From NCBI GenBank assembly GCA_026874595.1, contig CM049311.1:36063176-36127175 (forward strand): DNA of 64,000 bases, written 5' to 3'. The notes under the pieces were generated by a model. That model saw only the letters and a program-made list of their open reading frames with translations, searched no databases and was not told the origin of the DNA. Within the stretch, counting starts at the first letter, position 1. Each line of letters starts with the position of its first letter. The stretch comes from Sipunculus nudus. Taxonomy: Eukaryota; Annelida; Sipuncula; Golfingiida; Sipunculidae. Of the stretch, positions 1 through 13,539 are shown piece after piece. Made by a program: the position numbers and the translations under genes.

Positions 1-569
1 GAGGCTTGTTGATGTTTGATAGTCAAGGAAGGGGAGGCTTTTAGATGTTTGATAGTCAAGGAAGGGGAGGCTTGTCAATGTTAGATAGTCAAGGAAAAGG
101 AGGCTTGTAGATGTTAGATAGTCAAGGAAGGGGAGGCTTTTAGATGAATGATAGCCAAGGAAGGGGAGGCTTGTAGATGTTTGATAGTAGAGGAAGTGGA
201 GGCTTTTAGATGTTTGATAGTCAAGGAAGTAGAAGTTTTTAGATGTTTGATAGTAAAGGAAGGGCAGGCTTTTAGATGTTTGATAGTCAAGGAAGTGGAG
301 GCTTTTAGATGTTTGATAGAAAAGGAAGGGCAGGCTTTTAGATGTTTGATAGTCAAGGAAGTGGAGGCTTTTAGATGTTCGATAGTAAAGGAAGGGCAGG
401 TTTTTAGATGTTTGATAGTCGAGGAAGTGGAGGCTTTTAGATGTTTGACAGTCAAGGAAGGGGTGGCTTTTAGAAGATTGATAGTCAAGGAAGGGGAGGC
501 TTGTAGATGTTTGATAGTAAAGGAAGGGCAGGCTTTTAGATGTTTGATATTCAAGGAAGTGGAGGCTTT

Positions 570-2750
570 TAGATGTTTGATAGTCAAGGAAGGGGAGGCT
601 TTTAGATGATTGATAGTCAAGGAAGTGGAGGCTTTTAGATGTTTGAAAGTAAAGGAAGGGCAGGCTTTTAGATGTTTGATAGTCAAGGAAGTGGAGGTTT
701 TTAGATGTTTGATAGTAAAGGAAGGGCAGGCTTTTAGATGTTTGATAGTCAAGGAAGTGGAGGTTTTTAGATGTTTGATAGTAAAGGAAGGGCAGGTTTT
801 TAGATGTTTGATAGTCAAGGAAGGAGAGGCTTTTAGATGTTTGATAGTCAAGGAAGTGGAGGCTTTTAGATGTTTGATAGTCAAGGAAAGAGAGGCTTTT
901 AGATGTTTGATAGTCCAGGAAGTGAAGGCTTTTAGATGTTTGAGAGTCAAGGAAGGGGAGGCTTTAAGATGTTTGATAGTCAAGCAAGGGGACGCTAATA
1001 GAGGATATATAGCAAAGAAAGGGGAGGGTTATAGGTGTTTGATAGACAAGGAAGGGGAGGCTTATGGATGTTAGAGAGTCAAGGAAGGGGACGCTAATAG
1101 AGGATATATAGCAAAGAAAGGGGAGGGTTATAGGTATTTAATAGACAAGGAAGGGGAGGCTTATGGATGTTAGAGAGTCAAGGGAGTGGAGGCTTTTAGA
1201 TGCGTGATAGTCAAGGGAGTCGAGGCTTTTAGATGTTTGATAGTCAAGGAAGGGGAGGCTTTTAGATGATTGATAGTCAAGGAAGGGGAGGCTTTTAGAT
1301 GTTAGAGAGTCAAGGAAGGGGAGGCTTTTAGATGTTTGATAGTCAAGGAAGGGAAGGCTCATAGCTGTTAGATAGTCAAGGAAGGGGACGCTAATAGAGG
1401 ATATATAGCAAAGAAAGGGGAGGGTTATAGGTGTTTGATAGACAAGGAAGGGGAGGCTTATGGATGTTAGAGAGTCAAGGAAAGGGAGGCTTATAGATGT
1501 AAGATAGTCAAGGAAGGGGAGGCTTGTAGATGTGAGATAGTCCAGGAAGGGGAGGCTTTTAGATGTTTGATAGTCAAGGAAGGGGAGGCTTGTAGATGTT
1601 TGATAGTCAAGGAAGGGGAGGCTTTTAGATGTTTCATAGTCAAGGAATGGGAGGCTTTTAGACGTTAGAGAGTCAAGGAATGGGGGGGGGCTTTTAGATA
1701 TTTTATAGTCAAGGAAGGGGAGGCTTATAGATGTTAGATAGTCAAGTAAGGGGAGGCTTATAGATGTTAGATAGTCAAGGAAGGGGAGGCTTGTAGATGT
1801 AAGATAGTCAAGGAAGGGGAGGCTTTTAGATGTTTGATAGTCAAGGAAGGGGAGGCTTGTAGATGTTAGATAGTCCAGGAAGGGGAGGCTTTTAGATGTT
1901 TGATAGTCAAGGAAGGGGAGGCTTTTAGATGTTTGATCGTCAAGGAAGGGGAGGCTTATGAATGTTAGAGAGTCAAGGAAGGGGAGGCTTATAAATGTTA
2001 GAGAGTGAAGGAAGGGGAGGCTTATAGATGTTAGATAGTCAAGGAAGTGGAGGCTTTTAGATGCGTGATAGTCAAGGAAGGGGAGGCTTTTAGATGTTTG
2101 ATAGTCAAGGAAGGGAAGGCTCATAGCTGTTAGATAGTCAAGGAAGGGGACGCTATTAGAGGATATATAGCAAAGAAAGGGGAGGGTTATAGGTGTTTAA
2201 TAGACAAGGAAAGGGAGGCTTATGGATGTTAGAGAGTCAAGGAGGTGGAGGCTTTTAGATGCGTGATAGTCAAGGAAGTGGAGGCTTTTAGATGTTTGAT
2301 AGTCAAGGAAAGGGAGGCTTTTAGATGATTGATAGTCAAGGAAGGGGAGGCTTTTAGATGTTAGAGAGTCAAGGAAGGGGAGGCTTTAAGATGTTTGATA
2401 GTCAAGGAAGGGAAGGCTCATAGCTGTTAGATAGTCAAGGAAGGGGACGCTAATAGAGGATATATAGCAAAGAAAGGGGAGGGTTATAGGTGTTTGATAG
2501 ACAAGGAAGGGGAGGCTTATGGATGTTAGAGAGTCAAGGAAGGGGAGGCTTATAGATTTTTGATATTCTAGGAAGGGGAGGCTTGTAGATGTAAGAGAGT
2601 CATGGAAAGGTAGGCTTATAGATGTAAGATAGTCAAGGAAGGGGAGGCTTGTAGATGTAAGATAGTCAAGGAAGGGGAGGCTTATAGATGTTTGATAGTC
2701 AAGGAAGTGGAGGCTTTTAGATGTTTGATAGTCATGGAAGGGGAGGCTTT
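570..2750. repeat. Higher-order repeat block, 2,181-bp period, copy 1
   Basis: This block of variant 33-bp units reappears almost base for base immediately downstream (2,751-4,920). Landmarks such as the GATGATTGATAG unit (607 and 2,788) are offset by exactly 2,181. A G run of 9 at 1,682-1,690 is 8 G in the second copy, after which the offset becomes 2,180. That single base splits the minus-strand frame that is open over 1,138-2,124 in this copy. Confidence 0.9.
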
Positions 2751-4920
2751 TAGATGTTTGATAGTCAAGGAAGGGGAGGCTTTTAGATGATTGATAGTCA
2801 AGGAAGTGGAGGCTTTTAGATGTTTGAAAGTAAAGGAAGGGCAGGCTTTTAGATGTTTGATAGTCAAGGAAGTGGAGGTTTTTAGATGTTTGATAGTAAA
2901 GGAAGGGCAGGCTTTTAGATGTTTGATAGTCAAGGAAGTGGAGGTTTTTAGATGTTTGATAGTAAAGGAAGGGCAGGTTTTTAGATGTTTGATAGTCAAG
3001 GAAGGAGAGGCTTTTAGATGTTTGATAGTCAAGGAAGTGGAGGCTTTTAGATGTTTGATAGTCAAGGAAAGAGAGGCTTTTAGATGTTTGATAGTCCAGG
3101 AAGTGAAGGCTTTTAGATGTTTGAGAGTCAAGGAAGGGGAGGCTTTAAGATGTTTGATAGTCAAGCAAGGGGACGCTAATAGAGGATATATAGCAAAGAA
3201 AGGGGAGGGTTATAGGTGTTTGATAGACAAGGAAGGGGAGGCTTATGGATGTTAGAGAGTCAAGGAAGGGGACGCTAATAGAGGATATATAGCAAAGAAA
3301 GGGGAGGGTTATAGGTATTTAATAGACAAGGAAGGGGAGGCTTATGGATGTTAGAGAGTCAAGGGAGTGGAGGCTTTTAGATGCGTGATAGTCAAGGGAG
3401 TCGAGGCTTTTAGATGTTTGATAGTCAAGGAAGGGGAGGCTTTTAGATGATTGATAGTCAAGGAAGGGGAGGCTTTTAGATGTTAGAGAGTCAAGGAAGG
3501 GGAGGCTTTTAGATGTTTGATAGTCAAGGAAGGGAAGGCTCATAGCTGTTAGATAGTCAAGGAAGGGGACGCTAATAGAGGATATATAGCAAAGAAAGGG
3601 GAGGGTTATAGGTGTTTGATAGACAAGGAAGGGGAGGCTTATGGATGTTAGAGAGTCAAGGAAAGGGAGGCTTATAGATGTAAGATAGTCAAGGAAGGGG
3701 AGGCTTGTAGATGTGAGATAGTCCAGGAAGGGGAGGCTTTTAGATGTTTGATAGTCAAGGAAGGGGAGGCTTGTAGATGTTTGATAGTCAAGGAAGGGGA
3801 GGCTTTTAGATGTTTCATAGTCAAGGAATGGGAGGCTTTTAGACGTTAGAGAGTCAAGGAATGGGGGGGGCTTTTAGATATTTTATAGTCAAGGAAGGGG
3901 AGGCTTATAGATGTTAGATAGTCAAGTAAGGGGAGGCTTATAGATGTTAGATAGTCAAGGAAGGGGAGGCTTGTAGATGTAAGATAGTCAAGGAAGGGGA
4001 GGCTTTTAGATGTTTGATAGTCAAGGAAGGGGAGGCTTGTAGATGTTAGATAGTCCAGGAAGGGGAGGCTTTTAGATGTTTGATAGTCAAGGAAGGGGAG
4101 GCTTTTAGATGTTTGATCGTCAAGGAAGGGGAGGCTTATGAATGTTAGAGAGTCAAGGAAGGGGAGGCTTATAAATGTTAGAGAGTGAAGGAAGGGGAGG
4201 CTTATAGATGTTAGATAGTCAAGGAAGTGGAGGCTTTTAGATGCGTGATAGTCAAGGAAGGGGAGGCTTTTAGATGTTTGATAGTCAAGGAAGGGAAGGC
4301 TCATAGCTGTTAGATAGTCAAGGAAGGGGACGCTATTAGAGGATATATAGCAAAGAAAGGGGAGGGTTATAGGTGTTTAATAGACAAGGAAAGGGAGGCT
4401 TATGGATGTTAGAGAGTCAAGGAGGTGGAGGCTTTTAGATGCGTGATAGTCAAGGAAGTGGAGGCTTTTAGATGTTTGATAGTCAAGGAAAGGGAGGCTT
4501 TTAGATGATTGATAGTCAAGGAAGGGGAGGCTTTTAGATGTTAGAGAGTCAAGGAAGGGGAGGCTTTAAGATGTTTGATAGTCAAGGAAGGGAAGGCTCA
4601 TAGCTGTTAGATAGTCAAGGAAGGGGACGCTAATAGAGGATATATAGCAAAGAAAGGGGAGGGTTATAGGTGTTTGATAGACAAGGAAGGGGAGGCTTAT
4701 GGATGTTAGAGAGTCAAGGAAGGGGAGGCTTATAGATTTTTGATATTCTAGGAAGGGGAGGCTTGTAGATGTAAGAGAGTCATGGAAAGGTAGGCTTATA
4801 GATGTAAGATAGTCAAGGAAGGGGAGGCTTGTAGATGTAAGATAGTCAAGGAAGGGGAGGCTTATAGATGTTTGATAGTCAAGGAAGTGGAGGCTTTTAG
4901 ATGTTTGATAGTCATGGAAG
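2751..4920. repeat. Higher-order repeat block, 2,181-bp period, copy 2
   Basis: This is the tandem copy of 570-2,750, nearly identical including the order of the GGATATATAGC-bearing units. The near identity implies a very recent duplication or gene conversion, or an assembly duplication. Block edges are set by eye, to within about one unit. Confidence 0.88.
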
Positions 4921-5232
4921 GGGAGGCTTGTAGATGTTTGATAGTCAAGGAAGGGGAGGCTTTTAGATGTTTGATGGTCAAGGAAGTGGAGGCTTATAGA
5001 TGTTAGAGAGTCAAAGAAGGGGAGGCTTTTAGACGTTAGATAATCAAGGAATGGGAGGCTTATACATGTTAGAGAGTCAAGGAAGGGGAGGCTTTTAGAT
5101 GTTTGATAGTCAAGGAAGTGGAGGCTTTTAGATGTTAGATAGTCAAAGAAGGGGAGGCTTTTATATGTTTGATAGTCAAGGAAGGGGAGGCTTATAGATG
5201 TTAGAGAGTCAAGGAAGGGGAGGCGTTTAGAT

Positions 5233-6242
5233 GTTTGATAGTCAAGGAAAAGGAGGCTTGTAGATGTTAGATAGTCAAGGAAGGGGAGGCTTTTAGATGA
5301 ATGATAGCCAAGGAAGGGGAGGCTTGTAGATGTTTGATAGTAGAGGAAGTGGAGGCTTTTAGATGTTTGATAGTCAAGGAAGTAGAAGTTTTTAGATGTT
5401 TGATAGTAAAGGAAGGGCAGGCTTTTAGATGTTTGATAGTCAAGGAAGTGGAGGCTTTTAGATGTTTGATAGTAAAGGAAGGGCAGGCTTTTAGATGTTT
5501 GATAGTCAAGGAAGTGGAGGCTTTTAGATGTTCGATAGTAAAGGAAGGGCAGGTTTTTAGATGTTTGATAGTCGAGGAAGTGGAGGCTTTTAGATGTTTG
5601 ACAGTCAAGGAAGGGGTGGCTTTTAGAAGATTGATAGTCAAGGAAGGGGAGGCTTGTAGATGTTTGATAGTAAAGGAAGGGCAGGCTTTTAGATGTTTGA
5701 TATTCAAGGAAGTGGAGGCTTTTAGATGTTTGATAGTCAAGGAAGGGGAGGCTTTTAGATGATTGATAGTCAAGGAAGTGGAGGCTTTTAGATGTTTGAA
5801 AGTAAAGGAAGGGCAGGCTTTTAGATGTTTGATAGTCAAGGAAGTGGAGGTTTTTAGATGTTTGATAGTAAAGGAAGGGCAGGCTTTTAGATGTTTGATA
5901 GTCAAGGAAGTGGAGGTTTTTAGATGTTTGATAGTAAAGGAAGGGCAGGTTTTTAGATGTTTGATAGTCAAGGAAGGAGAGGCTTTTAGATGTTTGATAG
6001 TCAAGGAAGTGGAGGCTTTTAGATGTTTGATAGTCAAGGAAAGAGAGGCTTTTAGATGTTTGATAGTCCAGGAAGTGAAGGCTTTTAGATGTTTGAGAGT
6101 CAAGGAAGGGGAGGCTTTAAGATGTTTGATAGTCAAGCAAGGGGACGCTAATAGAGGATATATAGCAAAGAAAGGGGAGGGTTATAGGTGTTTGATAGAC
6201 AAGGAAGGGGAGGCTTATGGATGTTAGAGAGTCAAGGAAGGG
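5233..6242. repeat. Second copy of the 80-1,090 block (offset 5,153)
   Basis: The order of variant units over about 80-1,090 recurs here at an offset of 5,153 bp, including the GATGAATGATAGCC unit and the shift to GGATATATAGCAAAG units. The two copies diverge on both sides: left at the AAAGGAGGCTTGTAG unit and right after the GGCTTATGGATG unit. Only a few substitutions were noticed between them. Confidence 0.85.
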
Positions 6243-8141
6243 GAGGCTTATAGATATTTGATATTCTAGGAAGGGGAGGCTTATAGATGTAAGATAGTCA
6301 AGGAAGGGAAGGCTTGTAGATGTTAGATAGTCAAGGAAGGGGAGGCTTATGGATGTTAGAGAGACAAGGAAGAAGTGGCTTATAGGTGTTAAGTCAAGGA
6401 AGGGGACGCTAATAGAGGATATATAGTCCAGAAAGGGGAGGGTTATAGGTGTTTGATAGACAAGGAAAGGGACGCTTATGGATGTAAGAGAGTCAAGGAA
6501 GGAGAAGCTTATAGATATTTAATTCTCTAGGAAGGGAAGGCTTATAGATGTAAGATAGTCAAGAAAGGGGAGGCTTATAGATGTTAGAGGGTCAAGAAAG
6601 GGGAGGCTTATGGATGTAAGAGAGTGAAGTAAGGGGAAGCTTACAGATGTTAGAGAGTCAAGGAAGGGGAGGCTTGTAGATGTTAGATAATCATGAAGGG
6701 GAGGCTTATAGATGTTTGATAGTCAAGCAAGGGGAGGCTTATGGATGTTTTATATTCAAGGAAGGGGAGGTTTATAGATGTTAGACAGTCAACAAAGGGG
6801 AGGTTTGTAGATGTTAGATAGTCAAGGAAGGGGAGGCTTAGAGATGTTAGAGAATCATGAAGGGGAGCACTAAAGATGATAGATCGTCAAGGAAGGGGAG
6901 GCTTATAGATATTTGATATTCTAGGAAGGGGAGGCTTATAGATGTAAGATAGTCAAGGAAGGGAAGGCTTGTAAATGTTAGATAGTCAAGGAAGGGGAGG
7001 CTTCTAGATGTAAGATAATCATGAAGGGGAGGCTTTTTGGATGTTTGATAGTCAAGGAAGGGGAGGCTTGTAGATGTTAGATAGTCAGGGAAGGGGAGGC
7101 TTATAGATGTTAGAGAGTCAAGGAAGGGGAGGCTCATACATGTTAGATAATCATGAAGGGGAGCCTTATATATGTTAGATAGTAAAGGAAGGGGAGGCTT
7201 ATAGATGTTAGATAATCATAAAGGGGAGGCCTATATATGTTTGAGAGTCAAGGAAGGGGAGGCTTATAGATGTTAGATAGTCAAGGAAGGGGAGGCTTGT
7301 AGATGTAAGATAGTCAAGGAAGGGGAGGCTTGTAGATGTTAGATAGTTAAGGAAGGGGAGGCTTGTAGATGTTAGAGAGTCCAGGAAGGGATGGCTTTTA
7401 GATGTTTGATAGTCAAGGAAGGGGAGACTTATAGATGTTAGAGAGTCAAGGAAGGGGAGGCTTGTAGATGTTAGATAGTCAAGGAAGGGAAGGCTTGTAG
7501 ATGTTAGAGAGTCAAGGAAGGGGAGGCTTGTAGATATTAGAGAGTAAAGGAAGGGGAGGCTTATAGATGTTAGAGAGTCAAGGAAGTGGAGGCTTATAGA
7601 TGTTTGATAGTCAAGGAAGGGGAGGCTTATAGATGTTTGATAGTCAAGGAAGGGGAGGCTTATTGATGTTAGAGAGTCAAGGAATGGGAGGCTTGCAGAT
7701 GTAAGATAGTCAAGGAAGTGGAGGTTTGTAGATGTTAGAGAGTCAAGGAACGGGTGGCTTGTAGATGTTAGAGAGTCAAGGACGGGGAAGCTTGTAGATG
7801 TTAGGGAGTCAAGGAAGGGGAGGCTTGTAGATGTTAGAGAGTCAAGGAAGAAGAGGCTTACAGATGTTTGATAGTCAAGGAATGGGAGGCTTATAGATGT
7901 TAGAGAGTCAAGGAAGGGGAGACTTGTAGATGTTAGAGAGTCAAGGAAGGGGAGGCTTGTAGATGTTAGAGAGTCAAGGAAGGGGAGGCTTGTAGATGTT
8001 AGAGAGTCAAGGAAGGGGAGGCTTGTAGAAGTTAGAGAGTCAAGGAAGAAGAGGCTTATAGATGGTAGATAGTCAAGGAAGGGGAGGCTTTAAGATGTTT
8101 GATAGTCAAGGAAGGGGAGGCTTGTAGATGTTAGAGAGTCA
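5740..8141. repeat. Higher-order repeat block, 2,402-bp period, copy 1
   Basis: The block begins at the GATGATTGATAG unit and includes the AATCATGAAGGGG deletion units. It recurs as the next block at an offset of 2,402. The minus-strand open frame at 6,847-7,137 has its twin at 9,249-9,539. A few substitutions separate the copies. Confidence 0.87.
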
Positions 8142-10559
8142 AGGAAGGGGAGGCTTTTAGATGATTGATAGTCAAGGAAGTGGAGGCTTTTAGATGTTTG
8201 AAAGTAAAGGAAGGGCAGGCTTTTAGATGTTTGATAGTCAAGGAAGTGGAGGTTTTTAGATGTTTGATAGTAAAGGAAGGGCAGGCTTTTAGATGTTTGA
8301 TAGTCAAGGAAGTGGAGGTTTTTAGATGTTTTATAGTCAAGGAAGGGCAGGTTTTTAGATGTTTGATAGTCAAGGAAGGAGAGGCTTTTAGATGTTTGAT
8401 AGTCAAGGAAGTGGAGGCTTTTAGATGTTTGATAGTCAAGGAAAGAGAGGCTTTTAGATGTTTGATAGTCCAGGAAGTGAAGGCTTTTAGATGTTTGAGA
8501 GTCAAGGAAGGGGAGGCTTTAAGATGTTTGATAGTCAAGCAAGGGGACGCTAATAGAGGATATATAGCAAAGAAAGGGGAGGGTTATAGGTGTTTGATAG
8601 ACAAGGAAGGGGAGGCTTATGGATGTTAGAGAGTCAAGGAAGGGGAGGCTTATAGATATTTGATATTCTAGGAAGGGGAGGCTTATAGATGTAAGATAGT
8701 CAAGGAAGGGAAGGCTTGTAGATGTTAGATAGTCAAGGAAGGGGAGGCTTATGGATGTTAGAGAGACAAGGAAGAAGTGGCTTATAGGTGTTAAGTCAAG
8801 GAAGGGGACGCTAATAGAGGATATATAGTCCAGAAAGGGGAGGGTTATAGGTGTTTGATAGACAAGGAAAGGGACGCTTATGGATGTAAGAGAGTCAAGG
8901 AAGGAGAAGCTTATAGATATTTAATTCTCTAGGAAGGGGAGGCTTATAGATGTAAGATAGTCAAGAAAGGGGAGGCTTATAGATGTTAGAGAGTCAAGAA
9001 AGGGGAGGCTTATGGATGTAAGAGAGTGAAGTAAGGGGAAGCTTACAGATGTTAGAGAGTCAAGGAAGGGGAGGCTTGTAGATGTTAGATAATCATGAAG
9101 GGGAGGCTTATAGATGTTTGATAGTCAAGCAAGGGGAGGCTTATGGATGTTTTATATTCAAGGAAGGGGAGGTTTATAGATGTTAGACAGTCAACAAAGG
9201 GGAGGTTTGTAGATGTTAGATAGTCAAGGAAGGGGAGGCTTAGAGATGTTAGAGAATCATGAAGGGGAGCACTAAAGATGATAGATCGTCAAGGAAGGGG
9301 AGGCTTATAGATATTTGATATTCTAGGAAGGGGAGGCTTATAGATGTAAGATAGTCAAGGAAGGGAAGGCTTGTAGACGTTAGATAGTCAAGGAAGGGGA
9401 GGCTTCTAGATGTTAGATAATCATGAAGGGGAGGCTTTTTAGATGTTTGATAGTCAAGGAAGGGGAGGCTTGTAGATGTTAGATAGTCAGGGAAGGGGAG
9501 GCTTATAGATGTTAGAGAGTCAAGGAAGGGGAGGCTCATAGATGTTAGATAATCATGAAGGGGAGGCTTATATATGTTAGATAGTAAAGGAAGGGGAGGC
9601 TTATAGATGTTAGATAATCATGAAGGGGAGGCCTATATATGTTTGAGAGTCAAGGAAGGGGAGGCTTATAGATGTTAGATAGTCAAGGAAGGGGAGGCTT
9701 GTAGATGTAAGATAGTCAAGGAAGGGGAGGCTTGTAGATGTTAGATAGTTAAGGAAGGGGAGGCTTGTAGATGTTAGAGAGTCCAGGAAGGGATGGCTTT
9801 TAGATGTTTGATAGTCAAGGAAGGGGAGACTTATAGATGTTAGAGAGTCAAGGAAGGGGAGGCTTGTAGATGTTAGATAGTCAAGGAAGGGAAGGCTTGT
9901 AGATGTTAGAGAGTCAAGGAAGGGGAGGCTTGTAGATATTAGAGAGTAAAGGAAGGGGAGGCTTATAGATGTTAGAGAGTCAAGGAAGTGGAGGCTTATA
10001 GATGTTTGATAGTCAAGGAAGGGGAGGCTGATAGATGTTTGATAGTCAAGGAAGGGGAGGCTTATTGATATTAGAGAGTCAAGGAATGGGAGGCTTGCAG
10101 ATGTAAGATAGTCAAGGAAGTGGAGGTTTGTAGATGTTAGAGAGTCAAGGAACGGGTGGCTTGTAGATGTTAGAGAGTCAAGGACGGGGAAGCTTGTAGA
10201 TGTTAGGGAGTCAAGGAAGGGGAGGCTTGTAGATGTTAGAGAGTCAAGGAAGAAGAGGCTTACAGATGTTTGATAGTCAAGGAATGGGAGGCTTATAGAT
10301 GTTAGAGAGTCAAGGAAGGGGAGACTTGTAGATGTTAGAGAGTCAAGGAAGGGGAGGCTTGTAGATGTTAGAGAGTCAAGGAAGGGGAGGCTTGTAGATG
10401 TTAGAGAGTCAAGGAAGGGGAGGCTTGTAGAAGTTAGAGAGTCAAGGAAGAAGAGGCTTATAGATGGTAGATAGTCAAGGAAGGGGAGGCTTTAAGATGT
10501 TTGATAGTCAAGGAAGGGGAGGCTTGTAGATGTTAGAGAGTCAAGGAAGGGGAGGCTTG
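8142..10559. repeat. Higher-order repeat block, 2,402-bp period, copy 2
   Basis: This is the tandem copy of 5,740-8,141. Similarity ends near 10,559, where the next unit carries TAAGATAGACACGG instead of the GATGATTG unit that opens the block. Confidence 0.87.
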
Positions 10560-13539
10560 TAGATGTAAGATAGACACGGAAGGGGAGGCTTGTAGATGTT
10601 TGATAGTCAAGGAAGGTCAGACTTTTAGATGTTAGATAGTCAATGAAGTGGAGGCTTTTAGATGTTTGATAGTCAAGGAAGGGGGGGGGGGGCTTTTAGA
10701 TGTTTGATAGTCAAGGAAAGGGAGGCTTTTAGATGTTTGATAGTAAAGGAAGGGGAGGCTTATAGATGTTAGAGAGTCAAGATAGGGGAGGCTTGTAGAT
10801 GTTAGAGAGTCAAGGAAGAAGAGGCTTGTAGATGTTCGGGAGTCAAGGAAGGGGACGATAATAGAGGATATATAGTCCAGAAAGGGGAGGGTTATAAGTG
10901 TTTGATAGACAAGGAAGGGGACGCTTATGGATGTAAGAGAGTCAAGGATGGGGAAGCTTATAGATATTTGATTCTCTAGGAAGGGGAGGCTTATAGATGT
11001 AAGATAGTCAAGAAAGGGGGGGTTTATAGATGTTAGAGAGTCAAGGAAGGGGAGGCTTATGGATGTAAGAGAGTGAAAGAAGTGGAGGCTTACAGATGTT
11101 AGAGAGTCAAGGAAGGGGAGGCTTGTAGATGTTAGATAATCATGAAGGGGAGGCTTATAGATGTTTGATAGTCAAGCAAGGGGAGGCTTATGGATGTTTT
11201 ATATTCAAGGAAGGGGAGGTTTATAGATGTTAGACAGTCAACAAAGGGGAGGTTTGTAGATGTTAGATAGTCAAGGAAGGGGAGGCTTAGAGATGTTAGA
11301 GAATCATGAAGGGGAGCCCTAAAGATGATAGATAGTCAAGGAAGGGGAAGCTTATAGATATTTGATATTCTAGGAAGGGGAGGCTTATAGATGTAAGACA
11401 GTCAAGGAAGGGAAGGCTTGTAGATGTTAGATAGTCAAGGAAGGGGAGGCTTGTAGATGTTAGAGAGTCAAGGAAGGGGAGGCTTGTAGATGTTAGAGAG
11501 TAAAGGAAGGGGAGGCTTATAGATGTTAGAGAGTCAAGGAAGTGGAGGCTTATAGATGTTTGATAGTCAAGGAAGGGGAGGCTTATAGATGTTTGATAGT
11601 CAAGGAAGGGGAGGCTTATTGATGTTAGAGAGTCAAGGAATGGGAGGCTTTCAGATGTTAGATAGTCAAGGCAGTGGAGGTTTGTAGATGTTAGAGAGTC
11701 AAGGAAGGGGAGGCTTGTAGATGTTAGAGAGTCAAGGACAGGGAAGCTTGTAGATGTTACAGAGTCAAGGAAGGGGAGGCTTGTAAATGTTAGATAGTCA
11801 AGGAAGAAGAGGCTTGCAGATGTTTGATAGTCAAGGAAGGGGAGGCTTATAGATGTTAGAGAGTCAAGGAAGGGGAGACTTGTAGATGTTAGAGAGTAAA
11901 GGAAGGGGAGGCTTGTAGATGTTAGAGAGTCAAGGAAGGGGAGGCTTGTAGATGTTAGAGAGTCAAGGAAGGGGAGGCTTGTAGATGTTAGAGAGTCAAG
12001 GAAGGGGAGGCTTGTAGATGTTAGAGAGTCAAGGAAGGGGAGGCTTGTAGATGTTGGAGAGTAAAGGAAGGGGAGGCTTATAGATGTAAGAGAGTCAAGG
12101 AAGTGGAGGCTTATAGATGTTTGATAGTCAAGGAAGGGGAGACTTATAGATGTTTGATAGTCAAGGAAGGGGAGGCTTATTGATGTTAAAGAGTCAAGGA
12201 ATGGGAGGCTTGCAGATGTTAGATAGTCAAGGAAGTGGAGGTTTGTAGATGTTAGAGAGTCAAGGAAGGGTAGGCTTGTAGATGTTAGAGAGTCAAGGAC
12301 GGGGAAGCTTGTAGATGTTAGAGAGTCAAGGAAGGGGAGGCTTGTAGATGTTAGAGAGTCAAGGTAGAAGAGGCTTACAGATGTTTGATAGTCAAGGAAG
12401 GGGAGGCTTATAGATGTTAGAGAGTCAAGGAAGGGGAGACTTGTAGATGTTAGAGAGTCAAGGAAGGGGAGGCTTGTAGATGTTAGAGAGTCAAGGAAGG
12501 GGAGGCTTGTAGATGTTAGAGAGTCAAAGAAGGGGAGGCTTGTAGATGTTAGAGAGTCAAGGAAGGGGAGGCTTGTAGATGTTAGAGAGTCAAGGAAGGG
12601 GAGGCTTATAGATGTTAGAGAGTCAAGGAAGTGGAGGCTTATAGATGTTAGAGAGTCAAGGAAGTGGAGGCTTATAGATGTTTGATAGTCAAGGAAGGGG
12701 AGGCTTATAGATGTTTGATAGTCAAGGAAGGGGAGGCTTATTGATGTTAGAGAGTCAAGGAATGGGAGGCTTGCAGATGTTAGATAGTCAAGGCAGTGGA
12801 GGTTTGTAGATGTTAGAGAGTCAAGGAAGGGGAGGCTTGTAGATGTTAGAGAGTCAAGGACGGGGAAGCTTGTAGATATTAGAGAGTCAAGGAAGGGGAG
12901 GCTTGTAGATGTTAGAGAGTCAAGGAAGAAGAGGCTTACAGATGTTTGATAGTCAAGGAAGGGGAGGCTTATAGATGTTAGAGAGTCAAGGAAGGGGAGA
13001 CTTGTAGATGTTAGAGAGTCAAGGAAGGGGACGCTTGTTGATGTTAGAGAGTCAAGGAAGGGGAGGCTTGTAGATGTTAGAGAGTCAAGGAAGGGGAGGC
13101 TTGTAGATGTTAGAGAGTCAAGGAAGGGGAGGCTTGTAGATGTTAGAGAGTCAAGGAAGGGGAGGCTTGTAGATGTTGGAGAGTAAAGGAAGGGGAGGCT
13201 TATAGATGTTAGAGAGTCAAGGAAGTGGAGGCTTATAGATGTTTGATAGTCAAGGAAGGGGAGCCTTATAGATGTTTGATAGTCAAGGAAGGGGAGGCTT
13301 ATTGATGTTAGAGAGTCAAGGAATGGGAGGCTTGCAGATGTTAGATAGTCAAGGAAGTGGAGGTTTGTAGATGTTAGAGAGTCAAGGAAGGGTAGGCTTG
13401 TAGATGTTAGAGAGTCAAGGACGGGGAAGCTTGTAGATGTTAGAGAGTCAAGGAAGGGGAGGCTTGTAGATGTTAGAGAGTCAAGGTAGAAGAGGCTTAC
13501 AGATGTTTGATAGTCAAGGAAGGGGAGGCTTGTAGATGT

